A stretch of DNA of 64,000 nt, from positions 62,001 to 126,000 of the forward strand of contig JAIQZO010000042.1 of assembly GCA_021777055.1 (NCBI GenBank), in the 5' to 3' direction. A program made the position numbers and the translations under genes. Below the pieces are notes generated by a model. The model worked only from the letters and a program-made list of their open reading frames with translations. It did no database searches and had not been told where the DNA came from. The stretch is from Candidatus Anammoxibacter sp. Its GTDB lineage: Bacteria > Planctomycetota > Brocadiia > Brocadiales > Anammoxibacteraceae. Shown here in pieces: positions 26,751 to 35,919 of this stretch. Positions within the stretch are counted from its first letter, which is position 1, and every line of letters starts with the position of its first letter.

Positions 26751-26807
26751 CTCACACAGAGGCACAGAGACACAAAGCTTTAGCGGTTCTCTGTGTCTCT
26801 GTGTGAA
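26751..26807. repeat. Inverted repeat between the GH13 and Mut7-C genes
   Basis: CTCACACAGAGGCACAGAGA (26751-26770) and TCTCTGTGTCTCTGTGTGAA (26788-26807) pair at 18 of 20 positions with a 17-base loop. Both flanking genes run on the minus strand, so the hairpin could end or attenuate the Mut7-C transcript before the GH13 gene. The alternating CACAGAGA pattern is typical of dispersed palindromes. Confidence 0.7.
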
Positions 26808-26839
26808 ATCTAAAACCCATTTCAAATATAAAAGATAGT

Positions 26840-27589
26840 TCAGTTGCAAATCTTTGCCTTCATCATCTCGAACCTGGACATTAGGGCGTCATAATGTGTC
26901 CCCTTCCAATAGATCCTATCACAACCACCACATCTGTAAAACTCATGATAATAGAGTTTGGTCTTTGGCTCAAGTCTATGGATTATTGCATCTTTCTCAA
27001 TTTCACTAATCAAACCGTTACAGATCATACACCTGTAGAACGGTCTTATATTAAATTCAAGCTCAAACCTTCTGAAGATTTCCTGCAGTTGTTCCTCTGG
27101 TATGGTTGATCGTATACAATATCCATGGGTAACATGTTTTGCATGCAAGAGTCTGCGATCACGGGTAAGAATAATGCGTCTCTCTTTTAATCCCAGCTGG
27201 ACAATTTCCGGGTCATCATAATCGTTTCTATACATTGTATCAAAACCAAGCATACGAAGCATTTTAGCCAATTTCCCTAAATGAACGTCCAAGATAAATG
27301 CATTTTTACGAAGAGGTTTATCCCTTAGCTTGACAATAGGTGAAATATCAATGGTTTCAAATACGGGATATACGGAGACAAAATCTTTATCCTTTAACCT
27401 ATAATCAAACCCAACGGAACGGCCATTAACTATTATTAAATCTACCTCTGTATGAGGTACCCCCATAGCTTCAATTGGATCTTTAATAGAGGGATTTTCA
27501 TTAAATCTATACGGAAATGATTTTTTTACCCTATCTTGAGGAAGAAAATCATTTAGCTCTTCATAAAAACGAAATTGAGCCTCGTTCAT
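26840..27589 (-). CDS. Mut7-C RNase-domain protein with N-terminal ubiquitin-like domain
   Basis: The protein has 249 residues from the ATG at 27589, preceded by GAGG; the frame is open 14 codons further. Residues about 1-95 fit the ubiquitin-like part of Mut7-C proteins. The C-terminal half has FILDVHLGKLAKMLRMLGFD, the PIN-like RNase start with its acidic residue, then RIILTRDRRLL. A zinc ribbon follows, with CMIC and CGGC pairs about 30 residues apart. Such proteins are predicted RNases of unknown target. It is transcribed divergently from asnA. Confidence 0.8.
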   Translation of the reverse strand: MNEAQFRFYEELNDFLPQDRVKKSFPYRFNENPSIKDPIEAMGVPHTEVDLIIVNGRSVGFDYRLKDKDFVSVYPVFETIDISPIVKLRDKPLRKNAFILDVHLGKLAKMLRMLGFDTMYRNDYDDPEIVQLGLKERRIILTRDRRLLHAKHVTHGYCIRSTIPEEQLQEIFRRFELEFNIRPFYRCMICNGLISEIEKDAIIHRLEPKTKLYYHEFYRCGGCDRIYWKGTHYDALMSRFEMMKAKICN

Positions 27590-27814
27590 AAATGAACCTC
27601 TTTTATTTTTACCTATAAACCTTATTGGCACAGCAAATTTCCATGATACGAAACAAACTGTACCAGGAATATCTTTTCCACAGATGAGAAGAGGACATTA
27701 ACCTGTCCATGCCTAATCATAATTTTGCAGTATAATATAAATAGGAGTTATTGCAAAATTTTTCTAAAACCATAAAAGAAAAGAGAGGTTTTAACTTTAA
27801 TAAGGAGAAATAAA

Positions 27815-28945
27815 ATGGTAGACAAAAAAGATGATTTAGCCGGCCCGGGTATTGGCAACTATGAAGATATAGAGAATATTCTTCCACTGGGGTACAGTAC
27901 TCTGTTAAATACAAGGGAAACACAACAAGCCCTGTTTGCCATAAAAAGTCACATTGAAGAGAATCTTTGTAAGAAACTAAACCTTATGATGGTTACGGTT
28001 CCTTTGATTGTAGACATTAATACCGGCGTAAATGACCTGCTTGATCGTGATGGTTCACGAACACCTATACAGTTCCACATAGCAAATGACTATGACAAGA
28101 ATCCTATCAACGCACAGGTGGTACAGGCGGCAACCAAATGGAAAAGGATAGCCCTTAAACAGTTTTGTTGTGAGACAGGCAATGGTATCTGTACAGATAT
28201 GAGGGCCGTACGCAAGGACTATTTCCTAGATCATGATCACAGCGCCTATGTGGACCAATGGGATTGGGAACAGGTGATTACAAAAGAGAGTAGAAATATT
28301 GGGTATCTGAAAGAGATCGTGCAAAAGATATGGAAAGTGCTTAAGGGAGCAGAATCATATGCACAGGAAATGTTTCCTCAATTAAAAACAGAAAAATATC
28401 CAGATCTACCTGACGAGCTAACTTTCTTTCACGCAGAAGAGATACTGGAAATGTTTCCGGATTTACCACGTAAAGAACGTGAAACGGCAATACTAAAGAA
28501 ATATCCCGCAATCTTTATTATTGGAATCGGTTGGCCTTTAAATGATGGTTATCCCCATGAAATGCGTGCAGCAGACTACGATGACTGGTCCACAAAAGTA
28601 ACATCTGACAATGGAAAGAGAATGCACGGCCTTAACGGAGACATTTTGGTTTGGAACCATGTAACAAAACGTCGGCATGAACTCACATCTATGGGTATTC
28701 GTGTTACCAAAGAGTCACTGAAAAACCAGCTGGAGTTGAGCAACCAGCTTGATTTTCTAAAACTACCCTACCATCAGGCAATAATTAATGATGATATTCC
28801 CCTTAGCATTGGGGGTGGCATCGGACAAGCAAGGACATTTATGTATCTTCTCAAAAAGGCACACATTGGCGAGGTAAGCGTTTCTGTGTGGCCAGACATT
28901 CTTAAACGTATATGTAAAGAGAAGAATATACACATTCTCGAATAA
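27815..28945 (+). CDS. asnA: Aspartate-ammonia ligase (asparagine synthetase A)
   Basis: The enzyme makes asparagine from aspartate, ammonium and ATP through aspartyl-AMP. The class II synthetase-like fold is visible in TKWKRIALKQFCCETGNGI, HSAYVDQWDWEQVI, GWPLNDGYPHEMRAADYDDW, HGLNGDILVWN and the terminal SIGGGIGQARTFMYLL. It has 376 residues against about 330 in E. coli, mainly from a longer N-terminus and a central insert. AAGGAG precedes the ATG. Direct use of ammonium suits an ammonium-oxidising lifestyle, but that link is inference. Confidence 0.9.
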   Translation: MVDKKDDLAGPGIGNYEDIENILPLGYSTLLNTRETQQALFAIKSHIEENLCKKLNLMMVTVPLIVDINTGVNDLLDRDGSRTPIQFHIANDYDKNPINAQVVQAATKWKRIALKQFCCETGNGICTDMRAVRKDYFLDHDHSAYVDQWDWEQVITKESRNIGYLKEIVQKIWKVLKGAESYAQEMFPQLKTEKYPDLPDELTFFHAEEILEMFPDLPRKERETAILKKYPAIFIIGIGWPLNDGYPHEMRAADYDDWSTKVTSDNGKRMHGLNGDILVWNHVTKRRHELTSMGIRVTKESLKNQLELSNQLDFLKLPYHQAIINDDIPLSIGGGIGQARTFMYLLKKAHIGEVSVSVWPDILKRICKEKNIHILE

Positions 28946-28961
28946 TTAACTTGTTCTATCT

Positions 28962-29010
28962 AGTTACTGGACGCTGGTTACTGGATACGGGACGCCTGAT
29001 ACTGGTAAAT
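28962..29010. repeat. Left direct repeat flanking the three-hairpin element
   Basis: The stretch contains TTACTGGATACGGGA and CCTGATACTGGTAAATAGATC. A second, slightly diverged copy lies at 29276-29320, so the pair brackets the family 3 element like an insertion-site duplication or an older repeat array. An inverted relative (CATCCAGTTACCAGCATCC) occurs at 29411-29429. Confidence 0.75.
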
Positions 29011-29015
29011 AGATC

Positions 29016-29275
29016 GTTGTTAGTTCAAGTCTCTGACTTGAACTAATCTGACATTAACAATACTCTGTATGGTTTTGCATTTCGGACACAACCAATTGTC
29101 TGTAAACATTAATCTCTTTTACTCGCAACGGAGTTGCGTTAAAGTCAGATGTAATTCAAATCTGGAGATTTGAACCAACTACCACAACAAGCATAACTCA
29201 CAACATACACAGCAGTTACTCCTAAATACCAACAAAATAACGTATTTGGCCCAAAATGAAAATTCCTATACTATT
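29016..29275. repeat. Repeat family 3, copy 1: 260-bp element with three hairpins
   Basis: Stems are AGTTCAAGTC/GACTTGAACT (29022-29044), CGCAAC/GTTGCG around 29124-29138 and TTCAAATC/GATTTGAA (29155-29174). The right end is AAAATGAAAATTCCTATACT. A near-identical copy lies at 59109-59366. No open frame spans either copy, so the conserved content is structural rather than protein-coding. It sits between asnA and leuB with the direct repeats outside. Confidence 0.85.
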
Positions 29276-29322
29276 TAGTTACTGGATACGGGATACCTGA
29301 TACTAGTAAATAGATCAATTTC
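29276..29322. repeat. Right direct repeat flanking the three-hairpin element
   Basis: TTAGTTACTGGATACGGGAT and CCTGATACTAGTAAATAGATC repeat 28962-29010 with a few changes, and the copy follows immediately after the family 3 element. Confidence 0.75.
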
Positions 29323-29436
29323 TTATTTCTTGCTAAGGTGCACATAAGAAAATACAAACACAATTTGCTTAGTAACGGTAAATGTACCAGAAAAGCTTAT
29401 CAAGGATCCTGCATCCAGTTACCAGCATCCAAAACA

Positions 29437-30531
29437 TTAACTATTCTTTATATTCTCCACAACCATATCACCAAACTCGCTGGTAGAAAGTTCTTTTTTC
29501 TTACCACTGCCGTCGTTTAAGTCTCTGGTAACAAAACCCTTTTTAAAGACTTCAAACAGGGCATTGTCTATATCTTTTGCCTCATCACCCATACCTAAGC
29601 ACTTATCAAAAAGAAGGGCAACACTCCCTATCATGGAGTACGGATTGGCAATATTCTTGTTGGCTATATCAGGGGCGGACCCATGTGCTGGTTCTGCATA
29701 ACTCTTTTTCGGGCCAACACAAACAGAGGGCATTAGGCCCAGCGTACCCAATATACCTCCAGCTTGATCTGTCAATATGTCACCCTGCATATTTTCGGTT
29801 AACATGATTCCGTTAAACTGCGCTGGATTTATAACTAACTGGAATGCTGCATTGTCAACCAGTAGAGAGGTACACGAAACTTCAGGGTAACCTTTTGCCA
29901 CATCATCAACAACCTCGTTCCAGAATCTTGATGTAGCCAGGACGTTAGACTTATGAAGATTTGTAATCTTAGAGTTAGATTTTTTGGCCTCCTCAAAGGC
30001 AACAATAGCAACCCTACGTATCTGCTCGTCAGTATAAGGGCACTCATCCTTTGCATACTTCATGCCTGTAGACGGCCCTTCTGTCTTATCCCCAAAATAG
30101 ATCCCGCCAACCAGCTCTCTAATTATAATAATATCAATGCCGTCCCCGATAATGCTCTCTTTTAGCGGAGAGAATGAAGCCAGCTCCTTTGGCAAGCGTA
30201 CAGGGCGGTAATTAGCGAACGTATCATAACGCTTCCTCAGGGGCAACAAAGCTCCCAGTTCAGGTCTGGACTCTTTTGGAATAGTATTCATTTCCGAAAC
30301 AGCCAATCCGATGGGTCCTTTAAGGATCGCATCTGCTTCATCGCAAACGGACTTTGTTTTCTCCGGGAACGGAGAACCTTCACTGAAATATGCCCCTGCC
30401 CCAAATGGTGCGTACTTAAGGACAAATTCATGGTTGTACTTTGATTCAATAACCTTCAACACCTTAATTGCTTCACGAACAATTTCAGGTCCAATACCAT
30501 CACCTTCTAAAATTGCTAAAACTTTCTTCAT
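29437..30531 (-). CDS. leuB: 3-isopropylmalate dehydrogenase
   Basis: This 364-residue member of the isocitrate/isopropylmalate dehydrogenase family oxidises and decarboxylates 3-isopropylmalate in leucine synthesis. Visible motifs are ILEGDGIGPEIV (N-terminal nucleotide region), ESRPELGALLPLRKRYDTFA for substrate binding, TNLHKSNVL, VDNAAFQLVINP (the second Lys/Asp catalytic area) and the signature LTENMQGDILTDQAGGILGT. The cofactor region AEPAHGSAPDIANKNIANP indicates NAD use. AAAGGAG precedes the ATG at 30531; an upstream in-frame start at 30570 is less likely. Isocitrate or tartrate specificity cannot be fully excluded. Confidence 0.85.
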   Translation of the reverse strand: MKKVLAILEGDGIGPEIVREAIKVLKVIESKYNHEFVLKYAPFGAGAYFSEGSPFPEKTKSVCDEADAILKGPIGLAVSEMNTIPKESRPELGALLPLRKRYDTFANYRPVRLPKELASFSPLKESIIGDGIDIIIIRELVGGIYFGDKTEGPSTGMKYAKDECPYTDEQIRRVAIVAFEEAKKSNSKITNLHKSNVLATSRFWNEVVDDVAKGYPEVSCTSLLVDNAAFQLVINPAQFNGIMLTENMQGDILTDQAGGILGTLGLMPSVCVGPKKSYAEPAHGSAPDIANKNIANPYSMIGSVALLFDKCLGMGDEAKDIDNALFEVFKKGFVTRDLNDGSGKKKELSTSEFGDMVVENIKNS

Positions 30532-30843
30532 ATTTACTCCTTTTTTGTTTTGAATACTATAGTGTACCATTCAAAGTTTAGTACATACAGTTTAGATAGC
30601 ATAATACATTTGCAATAAAATACTATCTTTATACCACCATGAGCAATAAAAAAGTTGGGTGAATTACAATAAAAGAGCAACAAAACCTCCCAACGGGTTC
30701 AAAACGTTTCGCCAACAGGCCATTTAATACCCATGGATCATGGCAAAAAATTTATAGATTTATATCTAAACATCTGTTATTATGCCGAAAATTCTTAATA
30801 TTATGAATAAGATAAATGTGGAAAAATTAAAGGAGTTATTCCA

Positions 30844-31611
30844 ATGTTAAGCAAAAAAAACATTATTTGTATAGGATCAATCTTGATTGCAGCTATAGTG
30901 GTTACTGGCCGCATTCAGATATCTTTTGCTGACGGATTGCCTAACTATAGCGAGCTGCAAAAGTCGTTAAAAAAGGTAGTTAAAGAAAAAAACGGTGGTT
31001 TTGGTTTTAACATGTGGGCGACTATTGTGGATAGGGACGGCGTTGTAATGGCGGTTACTTTCTCAGGGAATGATAGGGGTGATCAGTGGCCAGGTAGCCG
31101 TGCAATCTCGGCACAAAAGGCTAATACGGCAAACGCTTTTAGTCTTCCAGGATTAGCATTATCAACGGCAAACCTGTTTTCCGCGGTTCAACCAGGAGGT
31201 TCACTCTACGGACTGCAGTTTAGCAACCCTGTTTCCACAGAAGTAGCATATAAAGGTCCATCTGAGAATATCGGAACCGAAAACGACCCAATGGTGGGAC
31301 TCAAGATTGGGGGAGTAAATGTATTTGGTGGCGGTTTACCTCTTTACGACTCGACAGGAAAGCTTGTGGGGGCAATAGGTGTAAGTGGTGACAGCTCTTG
31401 TGCTGATCATAATATTGCCTGGAAACTTAGACATGAGTTGCAGTTAGACTATATTCCAGGGGGTGTAAGCCCTTCAAAAGATGATAATATTGTTTTAGAC
31501 ATCACCAATAATATTAGCGCTAGTGGATGGGGACATCCGGTTTGTTCTGCAGATGCGTCAGCAGTTGCCAACGAACTCCCAAAGACATATCCTGTGAGAA
31601 CAAAGAAATAA
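30844..31611 (+). CDS. Exported GlcG/HbpS-type heme-binding protein
   Basis: This 255-residue protein has a signal peptide: MLSKKN, a hydrophobic stretch to about residue 25, then SFADG as a likely cleavage site. The mature part fits PF03928 (GlcG/HbpS): FNMWATIVDRDGVVMAVTFS, the central loop with SRAISAQKANTANAFS and a terminal GKLVGAIGVSGDSSCADHNIA with the family GVSG block. Such proteins bind heme or cobalamin-like ligands. AAGGAG lies before the ATG. A periplasmic heme-handling role would suit a cytochrome-rich organism. Confidence 0.8.
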   Translation: MLSKKNIICIGSILIAAIVVTGRIQISFADGLPNYSELQKSLKKVVKEKNGGFGFNMWATIVDRDGVVMAVTFSGNDRGDQWPGSRAISAQKANTANAFSLPGLALSTANLFSAVQPGGSLYGLQFSNPVSTEVAYKGPSENIGTENDPMVGLKIGGVNVFGGGLPLYDSTGKLVGAIGVSGDSSCADHNIAWKLRHELQLDYIPGGVSPSKDDNIVLDITNNISASGWGHPVCSADASAVANELPKTYPVRTKK

Positions 31612-31970
31612 TGCTTTTAAGTCTTAAATAATCAAAAGAAAAAACATATATAAGAAAATACTTGAATTTTTTAATCACTCCTTATTTTCGTATCGTTTTT
31701 TCTGCATTATTTTTGACAATCAAAACAAAAAACTTTTTAAAATAAAGATTAACTATAAAAACGCAACGCCACATGTCGGATGCACTTTCGCAATACCGAC
31801 AAATGAAGTTACGGCAAAGAAAAGAAAGTGTTATACAGTGGTAATTTGACTGTTTTGATTTGATGTTACAAGAGATAAAACCTGCTTTAGTGCACATATA
31901 AAGCGGAAGAATTATTGTTTATACACAGTTCAGTAGAGTATTTATACTTAATTTAATATACAGTGATCAA
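31612..31970. other. Gene-free gap upstream of the antiporter cluster
   Basis: I see no gene in this AT-rich 360-base stretch. TTGACA at 31713-31718 followed by TAAAAT at 31738-31743 (19-base spacing) is a possible promoter for the antiporter genes, leaving a leader of about 220 bases. No riboswitch or terminator is recognisable. Confidence 0.4.
31713..31743 (+). promoter_or_regulatory. Candidate promoter of the antiporter cluster
   Basis: A perfect -35 hexamer TTGACA and a TAAAAT -10-like hexamer lie 19 bases apart on the coding strand, upstream of the first MrpD-like gene. The spacing is longer than ideal and the leader is long, so this is tentative. Confidence 0.3.
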
Positions 31971-33485
31971 ATGACAGACATCGTTAATTCAACAATACCG
32001 TTGACAGACATTGTTAATTCGCCATTACCGGTTTATGCAATGCTAGTTCCGTTAATTGGAGTTATATTAATTGCTGTTTTGAGAAAAATCCCAAATCAAC
32101 GGGAAGCCGTTACATTAATTTCCGCATTTCTGATGTTTTCCTTTGTAATATCAATGCTTCCTACGGTCCTTAGTGGGAAGGTAATAGAGTTTAAACTCAT
32201 TACGCTTTTTTCAAATCTTGATATTAAGTTTAAGGTGGATGCCCTTGGACTATTCTTTGCTATAACGGCCTCATTTTTGTGGATAGTTACATCGTTCTAC
32301 TCAATAGGATATGTCAGGGGAGCAAAAGAGAAGAATCAGACAAGATACTTTATGTGCTTTGCTGCCGCAATGTTTGCCGCCATTGGTGTCGCTTTTTCAG
32401 GCAATATGCTTACAACGTACATATTTTATGAAATCATTACCTTGTGCACATTTCCGCTTGTTGCCCATAAAGGCACCACTGAAGCCCTTAGAGGTGCGCG
32501 CATATATTTCATCTATCTATTAGGCACGTCAATCGCATTTCAGCTAAGTGCCATATTCTTAACATACCATGCAACTGGAACCCTTGATTTCTCAAACCAG
32601 GGAATATTTAATGAAGCAAGGGCCAACGGGCTAAGTAATGTATTTATCTATGTCACTTTCGGTCTATTTATCGCAGGTATAGCAAAAGCAGGAGCCATGC
32701 CTTTTCATGCCTGGCTTCCCAATGCAATGGTAGCGCCAACTCCGGTAAGCGCCCTTTTGCATGCTGTCGCAGTTGTAAAAACCGGTGTTTTTGTTATTTT
32801 AAAGGTCGTACTGCACATTTTTGGTATTGATCTACTCGCAAAACTCGGGCTGGGAACCGCCCTCATATACTTTGCATCTTTTACGATTATTACTGCTTCT
32901 ATTATTGCGCTGAGACAGACCAATCTGAAGGCAAGGCTTGCCTATTCAACAATTTCGCAACTCTCATATATAATCTTTGGTGCAGCATTGCTGTCTCCGT
33001 CAGGAATAACCGGAAGTATAATGCATCTGGTTGTCCATGCGTTCGGTAAAATAACGCTTTTTTTCTGCGCAGGGGCAATATATATTGCAACACATAAAAC
33101 CGATATAAAGGAGTTAAATGGAATCGGGAAAAAGATGCCCATTACCATGGCCGCTTATACACTTGGTGCATTTTCAATGATAGGTATACCTCCTTTCGGT
33201 GGTTTTCTAACTAAATGGTTTTTGCTAACAGGTACGATTGAGAATAAATACTTTCCACTAATGGCAGTCTTAGCAGCCAGTTCTATTCTTAACGCATCTT
33301 ACTTTCTGCCTATAACATATAAAGCCTTTTTCAGGGAATTACCTGAGGACGAAACACCGGAAATGACTGAAGCTCCATATATCATGGTAGTCCCTCTCTG
33401 CTTGACAGCGTTGGGTACAATAGCACTTTTCTTTTTCCCCAATCTATTTTTAGATTTGGCAAACACTGTCGTAAAGAGCTTATAG
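31971..33485 (+). CDS. Proton-conducting membrane subunit, MrpD/NuoM-N-like
   Basis: This 504-residue protein has about 14 membrane helices. Key residues of the family are in place: Glu in IFYEIITLCTFP (about residue 151), Lys in AGIAKAGAMPFHAWLPNAM (about 238) with the canonical HxWLP loop, and Lys in VVKTGVFVILK. Such subunits couple cation or proton movement in Mrp antiporters and complex I-like enzymes. The N-terminus has a short internal repeat (TDIVNS twice). No other Mrp or Nuo subunits are adjacent except the paralogues downstream, so the host complex is unknown. Confidence 0.8.
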   Translation: MTDIVNSTIPLTDIVNSPLPVYAMLVPLIGVILIAVLRKIPNQREAVTLISAFLMFSFVISMLPTVLSGKVIEFKLITLFSNLDIKFKVDALGLFFAITASFLWIVTSFYSIGYVRGAKEKNQTRYFMCFAAAMFAAIGVAFSGNMLTTYIFYEIITLCTFPLVAHKGTTEALRGARIYFIYLLGTSIAFQLSAIFLTYHATGTLDFSNQGIFNEARANGLSNVFIYVTFGLFIAGIAKAGAMPFHAWLPNAMVAPTPVSALLHAVAVVKTGVFVILKVVLHIFGIDLLAKLGLGTALIYFASFTIITASIIALRQTNLKARLAYSTISQLSYIIFGAALLSPSGITGSIMHLVVHAFGKITLFFCAGAIYIATHKTDIKELNGIGKKMPITMAAYTLGAFSMIGIPPFGGFLTKWFLLTGTIENKYFPLMAVLAASSILNASYFLPITYKAFFRELPEDETPEMTEAPYIMVVPLCLTALGTIALFFFPNLFLDLANTVVKSL

Positions 33486-33547
33486 AGCTACCTATGATTG
33501 TTTATCATAAAAGTAATTGAAGCCTAACCTTACAGTTTTATAAAAAC

Positions 33548-33781
33548 ATGAAAAAAAATCTAGCGTTTTTTAAAGAGAACAAAAAAATAGCTTACCCGTT
33601 TATAGGTGTTCTTATAATCCTTTTTATATTAGACCTATTTATACACAAACATGTGCATTACCATATAGAAGGTGTTTTTGGGTTTTACTCTCTGTTCGGC
33701 TTTTTGTCCTGTAGTTTGATAATTATAGGCGCAAAACTTATAGGAATATTCATATGCAAGAAGGAAGATTATTATGGTTAA
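33548..33781 (+). CDS. Small two-span membrane protein of the antiporter module
   Basis: This 77-residue protein has a basic N-terminus, two membrane helices (about residues 15-31 and 45-70), a His-rich loop (IHKHVHYH) between them and a terminal KEDYYG. It overlaps the next antiporter gene by 8 bases, so the two are translationally coupled. A decayed copy precedes the second antiporter paralogue at the same position. This indicates a conserved two-gene module in which the small protein probably assembles with or stabilises the big subunit. Confidence 0.7.
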   Translation: MKKNLAFFKENKKIAYPFIGVLIILFILDLFIHKHVHYHIEGVFGFYSLFGFLSCSLIIIGAKLIGIFICKKEDYYG

Positions 33782-35555
33782 CTGGATACCTCCATCTATA
33801 ATCTTTATTGTTGCAGCGCTAATTATCCCTTTTCTGAGTTGGAGAGCGCAAAAAGTATTCGTATTAGTCGTTCCAGTCTTTGCGATGATTAATCTCTTTC
33901 TTATGCAGGAGGGATCCCACTGGATCTTTGAATTTTTAGGGCACGACATAGTATTAGCAAAGGTCGACAAGCTGAGTTTTCTGTTTGCATTTGTCTTTAT
34001 AATTCTTCATTTCATCGGAATGCTCTTTGCTAACCATATAAAGGAGCACTGGGAACACTCTACCGCGTTTCTGTATGCCGGCGGAACCTTAGGAGTTGTC
34101 TTTGCTGGAGATTTTCTTTCCCTTTACTGCGCATGGGAATTTATGGCTGGGGCATCTGTTTGCATGATCTGGAACAGTATGAGGGAAAAATCGCGAAGAG
34201 CAGGGGTGCGGTTTATTTTGATTCATTTCTTTGGTGGCCTCTGCCTACTGGCCGGATTCATAATTCACTATAAAAATACAGGGTCATTAGAATTTGGCCC
34301 AATTTTGGAAGGCGGTTTAGCGTATAATTTAATCCTGATATCGTTTCTGATAAACGCAGCGGCACCGCCATTCAGTGCATGGCTATCTGATTCCTACCCT
34401 GAATCAACGCCAACAGGAACAGTGTTTTTAAGCGGTTTTACAACAAAATCCGCTGTATATGTTCTGATACGGACATTCGCAGGTTCGGATACTCTTCTAT
34501 GGATGGGGGTTGCAATGGCTATCTATGGAGTAATATTCGCCACCCTTGAAAATGACATGAGAAGGCTCCTAGCATACCACGTTATTAGTCAGGTTGGCTA
34601 CATGGTTGCAGGGGTCGGGATTGGTACGGAACTAGCAATTAATGGTGTTTGCGCTCATGCATTCTGCCATATCATATATAAATCCCTGCTTTTTATGGGA
34701 GCAGGAACTATTCTTCAGCAAACAGGCAAAAGCAAACTCAGCGAATTAGGCGGACTTTACAAATATATGAAACCAATTTTCTATTTATACATGATAGGAG
34801 CGGTCTCTATTTCCGCCTTCCCGTTATTTAACGGATTCGTCAGCAAATCATTAATTGTCACGGCGGCGGCGGAACGCCATTTATTTCCTGCATGGATATT
34901 GCTTACAATGGTTTCCTGCGGTACATTTCTCAGTGTAGGATTAAAACTTCCATATTTTGCATTTTTTGGAAAAGAATCCGGACTGAGACCAAAAAAGTCT
35001 CCAATAAACATGGCTTTGGCAATGGGAATAGGCTCGTTTTTATGTATACTTTTTGGTGTTTATCCAAAGCTTCTTTACGATATGCTGCCTTTTAATGTTG
35101 ATTACAAACCGTATACAGTATCCCATGTAGTAGGATCTCTTCAGATGCTGATGTTTACCGGTCTAGCCTTCACACTGTTAAAGAAAGCACCAAAAACCAA
35201 AATAAGCCTAGATACAGACTGGTTTTACCGAAAGGGTACCGATCTGTTTTTATGGTTTGTTGAAAATCCGATGTTTACATTTATAGAAAAGGCAAAAAAA
35301 CTGTTTTTTGAAAGCATCCCAGATTTCCTTACATGGTACAGCTTCAACCCTTTGTCTGCCCTTTACATGATAGTATATGTAGTTGCGATGCCTTTTATTG
35401 GAGATGAGAAGAAAAAGGAATTAAAGGATCAAATATTAGCAGCAGAAGAAAATGTCTTACATGGTCACGGAATACGGATTATTCCCGTTGGTAATTCACT
35501 TATTCTGGTATGTGGTTTCCTTATAGTATACTTATTGATATGCTTTATTTTTTAA
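33774..35555 (+). CDS. Na+/H+ antiporter subunit D-like (NuoL/MrpD superfamily), diverged copy
   Basis: This 593-residue protein has about 14 core helices plus a C-terminal extension with a terminal helix. It is a close paralogue of the next large gene. The family Glu is kept in YCAWEFM and the Lys in FTTKSAVYVL, but the loop reads PPFSAWLSDSYPE instead of the usual HxWLPDAYPE. The residue before it is Asn-Ala-Ala rather than the Lys of NuoM, which seems to be a trait of this subfamily. The loss of Pro and the altered loop suggest relaxed or changed function in this copy. Confidence 0.8.
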   Translation: MVNWIPPSIIFIVAALIIPFLSWRAQKVFVLVVPVFAMINLFLMQEGSHWIFEFLGHDIVLAKVDKLSFLFAFVFIILHFIGMLFANHIKEHWEHSTAFLYAGGTLGVVFAGDFLSLYCAWEFMAGASVCMIWNSMREKSRRAGVRFILIHFFGGLCLLAGFIIHYKNTGSLEFGPILEGGLAYNLILISFLINAAAPPFSAWLSDSYPESTPTGTVFLSGFTTKSAVYVLIRTFAGSDTLLWMGVAMAIYGVIFATLENDMRRLLAYHVISQVGYMVAGVGIGTELAINGVCAHAFCHIIYKSLLFMGAGTILQQTGKSKLSELGGLYKYMKPIFYLYMIGAVSISAFPLFNGFVSKSLIVTAAAERHLFPAWILLTMVSCGTFLSVGLKLPYFAFFGKESGLRPKKSPINMALAMGIGSFLCILFGVYPKLLYDMLPFNVDYKPYTVSHVVGSLQMLMFTGLAFTLLKKAPKTKISLDTDWFYRKGTDLFLWFVENPMFTFIEKAKKLFFESIPDFLTWYSFNPLSALYMIVYVVAMPFIGDEKKKELKDQILAAEENVLHGHGIRIIPVGNSLILVCGFLIVYLLICFIF

Positions 35556-35689
35556 CCCAAATTAGCACGCCACATTTAAAGAGGTTTAAACAGTATTCTA
35601 GTTTGGAATTTAGCCTAAACTAACAAAACGTTGATAATAAAAAAAGATTTATCTTTTTATCAAGAATAAAGAAGTAAGGTCTAACATTC

Positions 35690-35915
35690 TATAAACAATC
35701 TAGAGATTTTTAGAAAGATAAAAAACGGGCGCACTCAGCTTACCCATTAACAATAAACATCTTTTTCCTTTTAATACTGGATCTACTGGTGCATAAAATA
35801 TGCAGATTAGTTTTGTAGGTCGTTTCAGTTTTTACAGCCTGTTTGGCTTTAACCCTAAAGTAGGACAATTATAGGCTTTAAATTTATCCAAAGATTCATA
35901 AACAAGGAGGAAAAT
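35690..35915 (+). pseudogene. Decayed copy of the small two-span membrane protein gene
   Basis: Between the two antiporter paralogues, the sequence tracks the 77-residue gene at 33548: AGCTTACCC, a CTTTTTCCTTTTAATACTGG run, CAGTTTTTACAGCCTGTTTG, GGACAATTATAGGC and finally GAGGAAAATTATTATGG at the next start. Several stops and indels break the frame. It shows that a small-gene-plus-antiporter unit was duplicated in tandem and that the second small gene has since died. Confidence 0.75.
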
Positions 35916-35919
35916 TATT

